Below are positions 16,308 through 24,949 of a stretch of 64,000 bases of DNA, one piece after another. The stretch covers positions 1-64,000 of the forward strand of contig JAACJG010000012.1 in assembly GCA_009917695.1 (NCBI GenBank), written 5' to 3'. The stretch comes from Candidatus Rifleibacterium amylolyticum. GTDB taxonomy: Bacteria; Muiribacteriota; Ozemobacteria; Ozemobacterales; Ozemobacteraceae. The position numbers and the translations under genes are program-made. The notes below the pieces were generated by a model. It saw nothing but the letters and a program-made list of their open reading frames with translations. It searched no databases and was not told the DNA's origin. Each line of letters opens with the position of its first letter. Position 1 is the stretch's first letter.

Positions 16308-18725
16308 ATGGTTTTAAACAGCCCTGATCCTGATGAAATTTACGATCCAAATGAAGAAGACGAAGATTCTGAGACGATTACCCAGAAGGTGATCGGTTGG
16401 CTCTGGTTTTTTTTCAAACTTGGTTTTGTCTTGACGCTGATTACGATTGTTATCGTGACTGGCGCCGTAATTGGCATTGTCAAAGGCTTCTCCGAAAAAA
16501 TTCCAATTATCTCAGACAGCTCTTATCGGCCTAATCTGACTTCGCAGGTTTTTGACTGCAAAGGGCGGCTGCTGGCCAAGCTGCATGCCGAGGAAAACCG
16601 TACCCGTATTCTTTCGGCTAAAGAAATACCTGATAATATGAAGCATGCGGTTGTGGCCATTGAAGATGAACGTTTTTACAGCCACTACGGCATCGACATC
16701 GTGGGTATAACGCGTGCCATGGTCAAGAACATTCAGGCTGGCAGAGTTGTTCAGGGAGCTTCTACTCTGACACAACAGCTGGTCAAGAATGCTTTTCTGA
16801 CCAGCGAAAAAACCTTCAAACGCAAGGCCATAGAAGCTATGATGGCCTTTCAGATTGAACGTAAGTATTCCAAAGAAGAGATTCTGACTCTTTATCTCAA
16901 CGAAATTTATTTCGGCCACGGCGCTTATGGCCTTGCCGCTGCTGCCGAGATATATTTTGGCAAAGATCCCATGGAACTGACTATCTCTGAGTGTGCTATG
17001 CTGGCTGGTATTCCCAAGAGTCCGGTAGCTTATTCCCCGATCAGAAACCCGAAGAATAATGAGATTCGACGCGCGACCGTTCTTGCCAAAATGGTCGAGC
17101 TCGGCTTCATTTCGCCGGCAGAATACGAAGCAGCCAAAAGCGTAATCCCAACCGTCCGCAAAATCGAAGCTCAGGAATTTGCAGCGCCTTATTTTGTAAC
17201 CTATGTGCGCGATCAGCTGCTTGAAAAGTATGGTGCTAACCTGGTTTACAATGGCGGTTTAAAGATTTACACCACACTTGATTTCGATCTTCAGCAGTAT
17301 GCTGAAACGGCAATGGCTTCAGCCCCGATTTTCAAAGAGTACCCCATCGAAAAGTTTCCGGGTTTGAATGGTTCTCTGGTCTGCCTCGATCCTAAAAATG
17401 GCCACATTAAAGCAATGTATGGTGGTAGAAGCTTTGAGCAGTCGCAATTTAACCGGGTAACTCAGGCATATCGCCAGCCCGGCTCATCTTTCAAGCCTTT
17501 TGTTTATGCCGCAGCACTCGAAGAAGGTATGCTGCCAGGCGATACCGTAGTAGACGAATACATCGCCTACACCAACCCCTGGACCCGCAAGGTCTGGGCA
17601 CCCAAAAACTACGACCACAAGTATCACGGCACGGTCACTCTTATGAAAGCGCTGTGCCGAAGCTTCAACATCCCTGCGGTTAAGCTGATCGACCGCTTGA
17701 CACCGGCCAAGGTCATAAGATTCGCCAAACGCATGGGAATAACCGCACAGATGGAGCCAAACCTGTCTCTGGCTCTGGGTTCAGGCCAGTTTACCCCTCT
17801 GGAAATGGCGTCGAGCTACGGCGTTTTCGCCAATATGGGTATTCTCTGTCGCCCGCTTTCGATCCTGAAAGTGGAAGATCGTGACGGTAATATTCTTGAA
17901 GAGAACCTGCCGCGAGCCAAAGAAGTAATGAAGGCAGTCAACGCGGCCATGATATGCGATATGCTGCGAACCGCGGTTGAGCGAGGCACAGGAGCCAGGG
18001 CGCGGATTCCTGGCAAGGCGATTGCCGGTAAGACTGGTACGACTAATGACTACGTCGATGCCTGGTTCAACGGCATGTCACCCGATCTCGTGACCATTGT
18101 GCAGTTTGGCTTCGATATGCCCCGCACGCTTGGCAAAGGCAAGGCCGGCGGTTCTGTCGCTGGCCCGGTCTGGAAAGCATTTATGGAAAAAGCCCTCGAA
18201 CATCATCCGAATAAAGACTTCCCAGTGCCTGATGGTGCTGTTCGTACGCGCGTCTGCATGAGCAGCGGCAAGCTGGCTTCACGAAGCTGCCCGGGCAATG
18301 AGGTGGTAAGCCAGGTGTTTCCTATTGAGTCACAGCCCTTAACCGAATGCCGACACGGTGCTGTCGCTTATTCGCAGAGTGTTGCCGGCGAAGTCGAAGA
18401 TATGAGCCCGCAACAGGCAGAGGGCACTTTTTTGCCTGACCCAGACTTCTTTCACAGTAATTATCAGTCCGGACAGACTGCAGTTGCTGGAACACCCCAG
18501 GTAGTCAAGCCACCGGCAGTTCAGGGAGAGTGGATTTCACGCGACAACCCCGATCGCGCAGTTTTGCAGCGCTGGGGTGCCGATCGCCCGATTCCTGCTG
18601 ATGCTTTTATCGACGAAAGTCTGGCGGATGCTCCGGCAGTAGAAGAAGATTCTCCAGAGCCGGTCAGAGAGCCTGGAGTCGTTATCAACCCACCCGGCGT
18701 GGAGTTTCGCGACAGCTATCACTGA
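16308..18725 (+). CDS. mrcA: Class A penicillin-binding protein (PBP1A-type), transglycosylase/transpeptidase
   Basis: An 805-residue bifunctional peptidoglycan synthase. An N-terminal membrane helix lies at about 35-60. The GT51 glycosyltransferase domain has EDERFYSH near 117, GASTLTQQLVKN near 150 and KEEILTLYLNEIYFG near 190. The transpeptidase domain has the active-site SSFK at 393-396, SFN near 450 and KTGT near 575. All catalytic motifs are intact. The last 150 residues are a Pro-rich extension after a small Cys-containing segment. This is the main cell-wall polymerase in the window, next to the folC-namZ pair but divergent from it. Confidence 0.95.
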   Translation: MVLNSPDPDEIYDPNEEDEDSETITQKVIGWLWFFFKLGFVLTLITIVIVTGAVIGIVKGFSEKIPIISDSSYRPNLTSQVFDCKGRLLAKLHAEENRTRILSAKEIPDNMKHAVVAIEDERFYSHYGIDIVGITRAMVKNIQAGRVVQGASTLTQQLVKNAFLTSEKTFKRKAIEAMMAFQIERKYSKEEILTLYLNEIYFGHGAYGLAAAAEIYFGKDPMELTISECAMLAGIPKSPVAYSPIRNPKNNEIRRATVLAKMVELGFISPAEYEAAKSVIPTVRKIEAQEFAAPYFVTYVRDQLLEKYGANLVYNGGLKIYTTLDFDLQQYAETAMASAPIFKEYPIEKFPGLNGSLVCLDPKNGHIKAMYGGRSFEQSQFNRVTQAYRQPGSSFKPFVYAAALEEGMLPGDTVVDEYIAYTNPWTRKVWAPKNYDHKYHGTVTLMKALCRSFNIPAVKLIDRLTPAKVIRFAKRMGITAQMEPNLSLALGSGQFTPLEMASSYGVFANMGILCRPLSILKVEDRDGNILEENLPRAKEVMKAVNAAMICDMLRTAVERGTGARARIPGKAIAGKTGTTNDYVDAWFNGMSPDLVTIVQFGFDMPRTLGKGKAGGSVAGPVWKAFMEKALEHHPNKDFPVPDGAVRTRVCMSSGKLASRSCPGNEVVSQVFPIESQPLTECRHGAVAYSQSVAGEVEDMSPQQAEGTFLPDPDFFHSNYQSGQTAVAGTPQVVKPPAVQGEWISRDNPDRAVLQRWGADRPIPADAFIDESLADAPAVEEDSPEPVREPGVVINPPGVEFRDSYH

Positions 18726-18738
18726 AACATAAAACATG

Positions 18739-18772
18739 AAAGCCCCCGCTATAACATAGGCGGGGGCTTTTT
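18739..18772 (+). terminator. Rho-independent terminator after the PBP1A gene
   Basis: An 11-bp perfect stem AAAGCCCCCGC / GCGGGGGCTTT with a 10-base loop and a run of T. Because the arms carry A and T ends it can work in both directions, and it also ends the convergent gene at 18785. Confidence 0.85.
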
Positions 18773-18784
18773 GTTGTGAGAAAA

Positions 18785-19660
18785 TTATCTGCTGGCGATA
18801 TCCTGCTTTTCTTCGATAACGGCGAAGCTCGCCTCGGCTACGAACATTACTTCGCGGGCATAATCAAGTAATTGTCCGACTGTCAGGCTGTCGTTGATGC
18901 CGAAAACCGATTCGTCGCGCGCTATATGAACTCCCATCGAATTCATGGCGTTTGCCGGTACGGTGAGAAAGTGGAAGCGGGGAATGTCAGAGTATCTGCT
19001 TTCCTGCGAAAAATCGCGATACTTGAAGTCCAGCAGATCCGACAGAAAATGAAAGAGGATTACGGTCGTGCCGCCTCTTGTCATGCCTTTGCTTTTTGAA
19101 AAATTATGCAGTGTTTTTGCGTAAAGTCCGGCTGATTCAGCTGGCAGCCTGGTGGCACCAGCATTTTTGGCAACCGGGCGCAGATGCCTGATCAGCAGAT
19201 CAACTACTCTTGACAGATCTGTGAGATCGGCTTTTCGGTGTGGGTCAAGTTCGCGGCGGATTTCTCTGAGATCAGCTTCGAAACTCAGAGCGAATGGCTG
19301 GCTAAACTCGGCTTTCAGCTGCTGCTGATTGATGGCTATTGATGTTGTCGGCAAAATATCTTCGTCTGCCCGCATGCCCATTGAACCGAAGGCAAACAGA
19401 GCCAGTAAGCCGCCAAAAGCAGCTCCAGTCGCGAATTTTCGCAACCTGATCTTTTGTATGAAATCAATGTGTCGATTTATGACCTGCTGTATGCGCAGCT
19501 TGAGAGTCATTGCCTGACCGCAGCCACCGCAGAAACGCGAGGTTGGAATGTTGAAATGTCCGCATCCGTTGCATCTGGTGCGCAGGGTATAGCCGCACTG
19601 CATGCATTTTCCGGTGCTGTCCAGTTTTCCGTTATCGCATCTTGGACAAAGAGAAAACAT
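18785..19660 (-). CDS. Double zinc-ribbon membrane protein of unknown function
   Basis: A 291-residue protein. The N-terminal 50 residues hold four CxxC pairs (CPRC, CMQC, CNGC, CGGC), forming two zinc ribbons. A membrane helix lies at about 76-95. The C-terminal 195 residues are mostly helical and polar, and should be outside the cytoplasm. The extracytoplasmic part has no recognised motif. Cytoplasmic zinc ribbons joined through one helix to an external domain are common in poorly characterised envelope proteins. It is a single gene, convergent with the PBP gene. Confidence 0.75.
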   Translation of the reverse strand: MFSLCPRCDNGKLDSTGKCMQCGYTLRTRCNGCGHFNIPTSRFCGGCGQAMTLKLRIQQVINRHIDFIQKIRLRKFATGAAFGGLLALFAFGSMGMRADEDILPTTSIAINQQQLKAEFSQPFALSFEADLREIRRELDPHRKADLTDLSRVVDLLIRHLRPVAKNAGATRLPAESAGLYAKTLHNFSKSKGMTRGGTTVILFHFLSDLLDFKYRDFSQESRYSDIPRFHFLTVPANAMNSMGVHIARDESVFGINDSLTVGQLLDYAREVMFVAEASFAVIEEKQDIASR

Positions 19661-19725
19661 TTTACTGCCTCTATATTATAAAAATCACTAATCTATACAT
19701 CGGCAGTCTGGAGATAAGTGAATAC

Positions 19726-19753
19726 AAAAAAACCGCCTTGCGGCGGTTTTTTT
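19726..19753 (-). terminator. Rho-independent terminator after hfq
   Basis: Stem ACCGCC / GGCGGT, extended by A and T runs to 12 bp, with loop GCAA on the minus strand and a run of seven T. It abuts the hfq stop codon. Confidence 0.85.
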
Positions 19754-20130
19754 CAGTAGCGTTTGCTCGGTAATTTTTTTGGTGGTGGTGGATCTTCGAA
19801 ATCTTCATCAAAATCAGGGAATGGCCGTCTTTCCGGGGCCGGAGCATCGGAGTCTGGTCTTCTGCCTCGTGCCGGAGCGGCTGAGCGATTGTATGGTCTG
19901 CGGTCGCCCATGGGGGGGCGCAATGCTGGCAGTGCACTGATATAAATTATCGAAGATTTGTAGACGACTTCAACTTTGTCTTTGAAAGAGAGCGAAATTG
20001 AGAATTGGTCGTAGGCCTTGAGTTTTCCGCGCAAAACCGAACCGGTTTCGAGAATTACCTCGACCTTCATGTGCTTTTTGCGGGCCTGTGACAAGAACTG
20101 ATTCTGTACCTGTGATTTGTATTGAGACAT
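19753..20130 (-). CDS. hfq: RNA chaperone Hfq with a long disordered C-terminal tail
   Basis: A 125-residue protein. The Sm core is at about residues 5-68: the Q-x-x-F-L element, a strand containing DQFSISL, and the Sm2 motif VVYKSS. It should form the ring that helps small RNAs pair with mRNAs. The usual Sm2 YKH reads YKS here, so the pore-side His is replaced. The tail of about 57 residues is Pro/Arg-rich, then strongly acidic, then basic at the end. The ATG at 20130 is chosen because AGGAG sits seven bases upstream; a TTG two codons earlier is less likely. It is followed directly by a terminator. Confidence 0.88.
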   Translation of the reverse strand: MSQYKSQVQNQFLSQARKKHMKVEVILETGSVLRGKLKAYDQFSISLSFKDKVEVVYKSSIIYISALPALRPPMGDRRPYNRSAAPARGRRPDSDAPAPERRPFPDFDEDFEDPPPPKKLPSKRY

Positions 20131-20203
20131 TCTCAATCTCCTGGGGTTTGTAATCCAGCTTTATATTAACTGTTTTCGGGCAAAATTACAACCGCAGAAT
20201 TTT

Positions 20204-20890
20204 TTATCCGGCGATGGCCTTGGTCTTGGTCTGGAGATCCTGCAGCAGACCGTCGATCTTTTTCGCTTCCTGAGCGGAATCTTCGGCAAGCTTTTTCATC
20301 TCGGCAGCAACAACAGAGAATGCACGGCCGGCTTCTCCAACGCGCGCCGCTTCGATGGAGGCGTTGAGTGAGAGCAGATTGCTTTTGCGCGCAATTTTGG
20401 TGATAACTCTGATAACGTCTTCCATTTTATTGGTAGAAGCTTCGAGGTCTTTGAGGTGAATGTTAGTCGCACGCAGACGTTCGGTTGTCAGCTTGAGAAT
20501 CTGAAAGGCAATTTCGGGAACGTTTGCCAGCAGATTGCGAAAGTCGTCTTTGGTGAGAATCAGAAAAGCGGTGTCTTGTATTGTGGCTACTGATGCCGAC
20601 CTGGGCTGCTCATCGATAATGGCCATGTCGCCAATGACCGCTCCCTTGCCGAGAGCGACCAGAACCGAGTCTATGCCGGCGCTGTTGCGCTTGAGAATAT
20701 TTACCTTGCCGCTTTTGACTATATAAAGGGCGTCGCCCTTGTCGCCTTCTTTGAAAACTGTTGTTTTGGCAGGAAAAATCTGTTCAATCGTGACCGCAGC
20801 AAGATCGAGCAGGGCTTTTTCAGAGAGGCTCTTAAACAGCCCGACCTGTTGCAGAAATTGAATTTTTTCGATACTGGATTCGGAGGCCAT
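20204..20890 (-). CDS. Cyclic-nucleotide-binding-like domain fused to a chemoreceptor signalling-tip fragment
   Basis: A 228-residue soluble protein. Residues about 12-125 form a Crp-type cNMP-binding roll, with [15 protein letters not shown] near 47 and [14 protein letters not shown] near 92. Residues about 150-228 match the conserved hairpin tip of methyl-accepting chemotaxis proteins: [18 protein letters not shown] and then [15 protein letters not shown]. The long coiled-coil arms, membrane helices and methylation helices are absent. In chemoreceptors this tip binds CheA and CheW. Here it may be a minimal adaptor, or only a dimerisation hairpin. No che genes are in the window. Confidence 0.85.
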   Translation of the reverse strand: MASESSIEKIQFLQQVGLFKSLSEKALLDLAAVTIEQIFPAKTTVFKEGDKGDALYIVKSGKVNILKRNSAGIDSVLVALGKGAVIGDMAIIDEQPRSASVATIQDTAFLILTKDDFRNLLANVPEIAFQILKLTTERLRATNIHLKDLEASTNKMEDVIRVITKIARKSNLLSLNASIEAARVGEAGRAFSVVAAEMKKLAEDSAQEAKKIDGLLQDLQTKTKAIAG

Positions 20891-20923
20891 GTATTACTTC
20901 CAGGGGCGGTCAGATGAATATAT

Positions 20924-20952
20924 ATCGTAACATCGTTAGAATATTGTGTCAA
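20924..20952 (-). promoter_or_regulatory. Sigma-70 promoter of the cNMP/MCP-tip gene
   Basis: On the minus strand, perfect TTGACA (20952-20947) and TACGAT (20929-20924) are spaced by 17 bases, with TG one base before the -10. The start near 20917 leaves a 27-base leader. Confidence 0.7.
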
Positions 20953-20995
20953 TCGGCGTTCGGCGAAGAATTCATTAGCTTTGCCTGAAACTAAT

Positions 20996-22042
20996 TTATG
21001 TCGAAAAGAAGTCATGTCCTGTTTGCAGGACTACTTCCGGGTTACGTTCGTTGCACAGTGCATGGCGAAGGCGGGCGGCATTGGCGTGGCTTTTCAGATA
21101 GCCGAAAAGGTGCACCCTGAACAAAGGCACTGCTGTTGGCCCGTGTTCCATCAACATGTCGATCAGGTGGTGGCGAAAAATCTTCCATTGGATTTTATGG
21201 TCGAGAAAATAATCGTGCCCGAGGAGCTGCGAGAACAGCCAGGGCTTGCCGACACAGCCTCGGCCAATCATATAGCCATCGCAGCCGGTGCGTTCGTATA
21301 GCTGGCTGACATGTTCGGGTGAAGAGATGTCACCGTTGGCAATAAAGGGCACTGGTCCGCAGATATCCTTGATTCCTTCGAGATGATGCCATTGTGCTGT
21401 GCCAGAATAGCCGGCCTGTCTGGTTCTGGCATGGACGGTTACCGCCTCAGCACCGGCATCGACAACCGTTTTGACGAAATCACGCACGTTAATACTGTTT
21501 TCGCTCCAGCCGATGCGGCATTTAATGGTTACTGGCAGGCTGACTGCCTGTTTAACGGCTTTTACCAGAGTTGCAGCGAGTTCGGGAGTTTTCATCAGTG
21601 CTGAACCGGCACCTGTTTTTACTACCTTGGGAACAGGGCAGCCCATGTTGATGTCGATTGCGTCGCATATCTGCAGTTCTTCGATAAAAGCAGCCGCCCG
21701 GGCCATTATCTTCGGGTCGGCGCCAAAAAGCTGAACGGCATAAGGTCGCGCCTGACCCTGAAATCGCACCATATCGATGGTCTGTCGGCTTTTCATGGTG
21801 ATTGCTTTGGCACTTGCCAGTTCAGAAATGGTGAAGCCTGCTCCGAGGCGGGCGCAGAGAAGCCTGAACGAGCCATCGGTTACCCCGGCCATCGGGGCTA
21901 ATACCAGGTTGTTTGGCAATGTCAGCTTGCCAATCTGAAGGGGTTTGATCCGCTCGCTGGTCTGAATGGGCTGTTGCAGGGACGAGTCGAAAGCAGTTGC
22001 CGGAGATTCAAGCCAGGCCGGCTCAGATTGCAGAGAGGGCAT
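20996..22042 (-). CDS. dusB: tRNA-dihydrouridine synthase, DusB type
   Basis: A 348-residue FMN enzyme that reduces uridines in the tRNA D-loop. The barrel start LAPMAGVTDGSFR is near residue 48. The catalytic region is NMGCPVPKVVKTGAGSALM near 132, with the active Cys. IKCRIGW follows near 173 and VHARTRQAGYSG near 203, with RGCVGKPW near 262. Length and motifs fit DusB. The first 30 residues before KPLQIGKL look like a non-conserved extension. The ATG overlaps the stop of the diguanylate cyclase gene (TGATG), so it is translated from that operon. Confidence 0.92.
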   Translation of the reverse strand: MPSLQSEPAWLESPATAFDSSLQQPIQTSERIKPLQIGKLTLPNNLVLAPMAGVTDGSFRLLCARLGAGFTISELASAKAITMKSRQTIDMVRFQGQARPYAVQLFGADPKIMARAAAFIEELQICDAIDINMGCPVPKVVKTGAGSALMKTPELAATLVKAVKQAVSLPVTIKCRIGWSENSINVRDFVKTVVDAGAEAVTVHARTRQAGYSGTAQWHHLEGIKDICGPVPFIANGDISSPEHVSQLYERTGCDGYMIGRGCVGKPWLFSQLLGHDYFLDHKIQWKIFRHHLIDMLMEHGPTAVPLFRVHLFGYLKSHANAARLRHALCNERNPEVVLQTGHDFFST

Positions 22043-23847
22043 CAGGCATGTTCTTTGTCGGCAATACTGTCGTCATAAATGAACGAGCAGTTGCGGCCAC
22101 GATCCTTACATTCGTAAAGAGCCATGTCAGCTTTTTTGATCAAGACACTCTTTACGCTTGCGTGGTCTGGGAATGTGGCTATCCCAAGAGATACGGTAAC
22201 TTTTAGCGCCTGTTCCTGGCCCTGGAAATCGTGAGCTTCGATAGTTTTGCGCAGACGTTCGGCAACGAGATGAGCGCCTTTGGCATCGGTTTCAGGCAGA
22301 ATAATGGCAAATTCTTCACCGCCGTAACGGGCCGGGATATCGACGGTCTCACGAACCGTCTGTTTAACCAGTTTGGCGACTTCGATCAGCACGATGTCGC
22401 CCTGCTGGTGACCATAGGTGTCGTTGAATTTCTTGAAATGGTCGATATCGAAAAGAATGAGCGAGCAGGCGGTATGATAACGCCTTGCGCGAACCATTTC
22501 TTCTTCGAGACGACCCTGAAAATATCTATGGATAAAGAGTTTGGTGAGGCCGTCGGTAATTGCCAGTTCATAGAGTCGGACATGTTCAACTGCCATGGCC
22601 GCCTGTTGAGCCAGCGCTTCGAGAAGGCGCTGGTCCGCTTCGGTGAATGGTTCGTCGTTCAGCTTGTTAACGCCGTTGATAACACCGGTGACGCGGTCCT
22701 TGATCTTAAGGGGCACCGAGATCAGATTGACTATGCTCTTTTCAAAATCAGCGGTTGAATCAAAGCTTTTAAACAGAGGATCTTTATGACCTTCATTGAC
22801 GATAATGCTGTTCCCGGTTTTCAGAACGGTGCCGGCTACGCCCTCACCGGACTTGATTCTTATTGCTGTCTGTGGTGTTGACGCGGTATTAGCTGCTTCG
22901 GCGCCGAAGACGATCTTGGTTTCAAGCTCGTCGGTTCCCATTCCGGTCTGGAGCATTATTGAACAGCGCTGGGCACGGATAGCCTTGCCGGCCATTTCGA
23001 GAATCTGTTTTATCAGCTTGTCGGTGTCGCTCTGGAAGTTCATGGCCTGACTGGCCTTGAACAGAGTCTCAATTTCGAAAATCTTGCGGTCGAGAGCACG
23101 GTTATTGGCTTCGAGAGCGTCGAGCATCTCATTGAAGCGATGCGCGAGAGTCCCGATTTCGTCATTTGAAGATGCCCGGATTCGATAGCTGAGATCGCCG
23201 CTTTCAATTGCCTGGGTGCCTTCTATGAGGTTGTCGAGACCTTTGGTGATGAATTTGGCGAGAACTATCGAAAGAATTATGCCGGCCAGCAGGCCGATCA
23301 TCGCAATAAGATAAATATGTTTGCGGCTGACTTCCTTCGCTTCGCTCAGACGGTCGAAACTGAAGCGAAGAATGACGGTGCCGAATTTTGAAGTGCCAAC
23401 TTTGATCGGCGAGATATAGTCTACAAACAGGCCGTCGTCCGACAGCAGGCGTTGCGGGGTATCGAACTTTTCAATCTTTTTGCGCAGGGGCTCCGCAATA
23501 TACTCGCCCAACAGGCTGTCGGTGCTGTTTTTCAGGCGGTGCGCCAGATATTTGCCGTCAATATCAAGAATTGCGATTTCCTGTATGTCCTGGCCGCCGA
23601 CGATGATTCTTTCGGTGTAGGGAACCAGGGATTCGTAAGCCTGGCTGATAATTGGGTCCTGACAGGCAATCGCAAGAGTCGAAGACAGCAGCAGGCCTGA
23701 TTCGTCCATCGAAGTGGTCAGTAGAGATTCTTCCCTGAGGGAAGTATTGATCGAGTTCATTATGATTATGAGCCCTACCAGAAGGGCTATGCCGATAATG
23801 AACTTGATTTTTATCGAAAACTTGATGGCAGGTTCTGTTGCTTTCAC
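22042..23847 (-). CDS. Membrane diguanylate cyclase: sensor-HAMP-GAF-GGDEF
   Basis: A 601-residue c-di-GMP synthase. Membrane helices lie at about 14-32 and 178-198 and enclose a periplasmic Cache-like sensor. A HAMP domain follows at about 200-250, a GAF domain at about 270-425 and a GGDEF domain at about 435-590. The active-site motif is RYGGEEF, in the form known for active cyclases. The inhibitory RxxD site five residues upstream is not present (the segment reads RETVD). It sits between the PhnD-like lipoprotein gene, 16 bases upstream, and dusB. The periplasmic lipoprotein may feed signal to this sensor, which is inferred from gene order. Confidence 0.92.
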   Translation of the reverse strand: MKATEPAIKFSIKIKFIIGIALLVGLIIIMNSINTSLREESLLTTSMDESGLLLSSTLAIACQDPIISQAYESLVPYTERIIVGGQDIQEIAILDIDGKYLAHRLKNSTDSLLGEYIAEPLRKKIEKFDTPQRLLSDDGLFVDYISPIKVGTSKFGTVILRFSFDRLSEAKEVSRKHIYLIAMIGLLAGIILSIVLAKFITKGLDNLIEGTQAIESGDLSYRIRASSNDEIGTLAHRFNEMLDALEANNRALDRKIFEIETLFKASQAMNFQSDTDKLIKQILEMAGKAIRAQRCSIMLQTGMGTDELETKIVFGAEAANTASTPQTAIRIKSGEGVAGTVLKTGNSIIVNEGHKDPLFKSFDSTADFEKSIVNLISVPLKIKDRVTGVINGVNKLNDEPFTEADQRLLEALAQQAAMAVEHVRLYELAITDGLTKLFIHRYFQGRLEEEMVRARRYHTACSLILFDIDHFKKFNDTYGHQQGDIVLIEVAKLVKQTVRETVDIPARYGGEEFAIILPETDAKGAHLVAERLRKTIEAHDFQGQEQALKVTVSLGIATFPDHASVKSVLIKKADMALYECKDRGRNCSFIYDDSIADKEHA

Positions 23848-23863
23848 TTTCTTTTCCGGGGGA

Positions 23864-24838
23864 TCAGGGTTTACTATGCTCTTCCAGGAGTTTCTGGACT
23901 TTTTCTATGTAATCGTAGTCGGTATCTTTGGCAGGTAAGAATCCCTGAACATCAGTCAGGTCATCGAGAATCTCCTTGCCTTCAGGATTCTTAACATTAA
24001 GTTCAAGCAATGCTGATTTGATTTTTTCGATAAGGTCCGGTGGCAGGCTTTTGCGCACAACTATCGGTTCGTTCGAAATATCCTGAGTGGTGGCCAGAAT
24101 GGTAAGTTCGTCCATCTTTGCCTTTTCGCGCAGAGTGTTGCGGGCGTCATCATAACAGGCGCCGGCATCATATTTGCCGAGAAGCACGTTGAGTACAACT
24201 GCGTCATGTTTGTTAAGAAAGGCCGTTTCATCGGCAAAATCTTTGTCAGTATTGATGCCTGCTTCGAGCAGAAGAGCTTTTGGGAAAATGTAGCCGGAAG
24301 CCGACTCTGGCTCAACCCATGCGAATTTTTTGCCCTTGAGATCTTTGAGGTTGCGAATGCCGCTGTCCTGGCGGGCTATGATGATGCCACGGTAAGAAGT
24401 CGTGCCGAATCTTATGGGCTTGACCAGAAGTTCTATTTCAGGGTTTTTGCGTGCTTCGACCGAAGTCATGGTCGCAAGCCAGGCGATGTCGATCTTGCCT
24501 TCGATCAAAAGGTTCATAATTTCAGTGTAGTTCGATGCGGTCTGCAGGCGAACCTGTTTGACACCAAGCTTCCTGGTAAGATATTCGAGAAACTTGTTGT
24601 GCTTATGAACCATGGCGGTCGAGTTGGTAAAGGGTATTCGGCCAAGCTTGAGAACAGTATTGGCATATGGAGAGCTGGATGCCGGTTCGCCTGAACTGGC
24701 AGTCTGTGCCGGCTTGACATCGCCCTGAGGCGGCTTGTCAGTAGCTGGTTTGTCTTTGTCGGAGCCGCCACATCCATGCAGTAACATTGTCACAGCAAAA
24801 GCGACCAGTAAGAAAGCTATTACTGTTTTCTTCCCCAT
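23864..24838 (-). CDS. PhnD-like periplasmic substrate-binding lipoprotein
   Basis: A 324-residue lipoprotein of the phosphate/phosphite/phosphonate binding-protein (PhnD) superfamily. The lipobox LLHGC is near residues 19-23 and is followed by a Lys/Pro/Gly-rich linker to about 60. The binding domain has LKLGRIPFTNSTAM near 62, a TNYTEIMNLL-type hinge, and DSGIRNLKDLKGKKFAWVEP near 155-175, the classic PhnD pattern. No ABC permease or ATPase gene is adjacent. It is followed 16 bases later by the membrane diguanylate cyclase gene, so it may act as a ligand-binding partner of that sensor and not in transport. GGGAG precedes the ATG. Confidence 0.85.
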   Translation of the reverse strand: MGKKTVIAFLLVAFAVTMLLHGCGGSDKDKPATDKPPQGDVKPAQTASSGEPASSSPYANTVLKLGRIPFTNSTAMVHKHNKFLEYLTRKLGVKQVRLQTASNYTEIMNLLIEGKIDIAWLATMTSVEARKNPEIELLVKPIRFGTTSYRGIIIARQDSGIRNLKDLKGKKFAWVEPESASGYIFPKALLLEAGINTDKDFADETAFLNKHDAVVLNVLLGKYDAGACYDDARNTLREKAKMDELTILATTQDISNEPIVVRKSLPPDLIEKIKSALLELNVKNPEGKEILDDLTDVQGFLPAKDTDYDYIEKVQKLLEEHSKP

Positions 24839-24949
24839 CAGAGTTTCTCCCTTATAACAGAACTATCAGTTATGTATACCATAAACCTTTTTTCCAAGGC
24901 TACTACTTGTTTGAGCAAAAACCGTATTTCTTTGCGGAACTTCTTCAGA

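Noticed and set aside
22231-22758. A 175-codon plus-strand frame antisense to the GGDEF domain
   Set aside because: Shadow of a conserved domain; no ribosome binding site.
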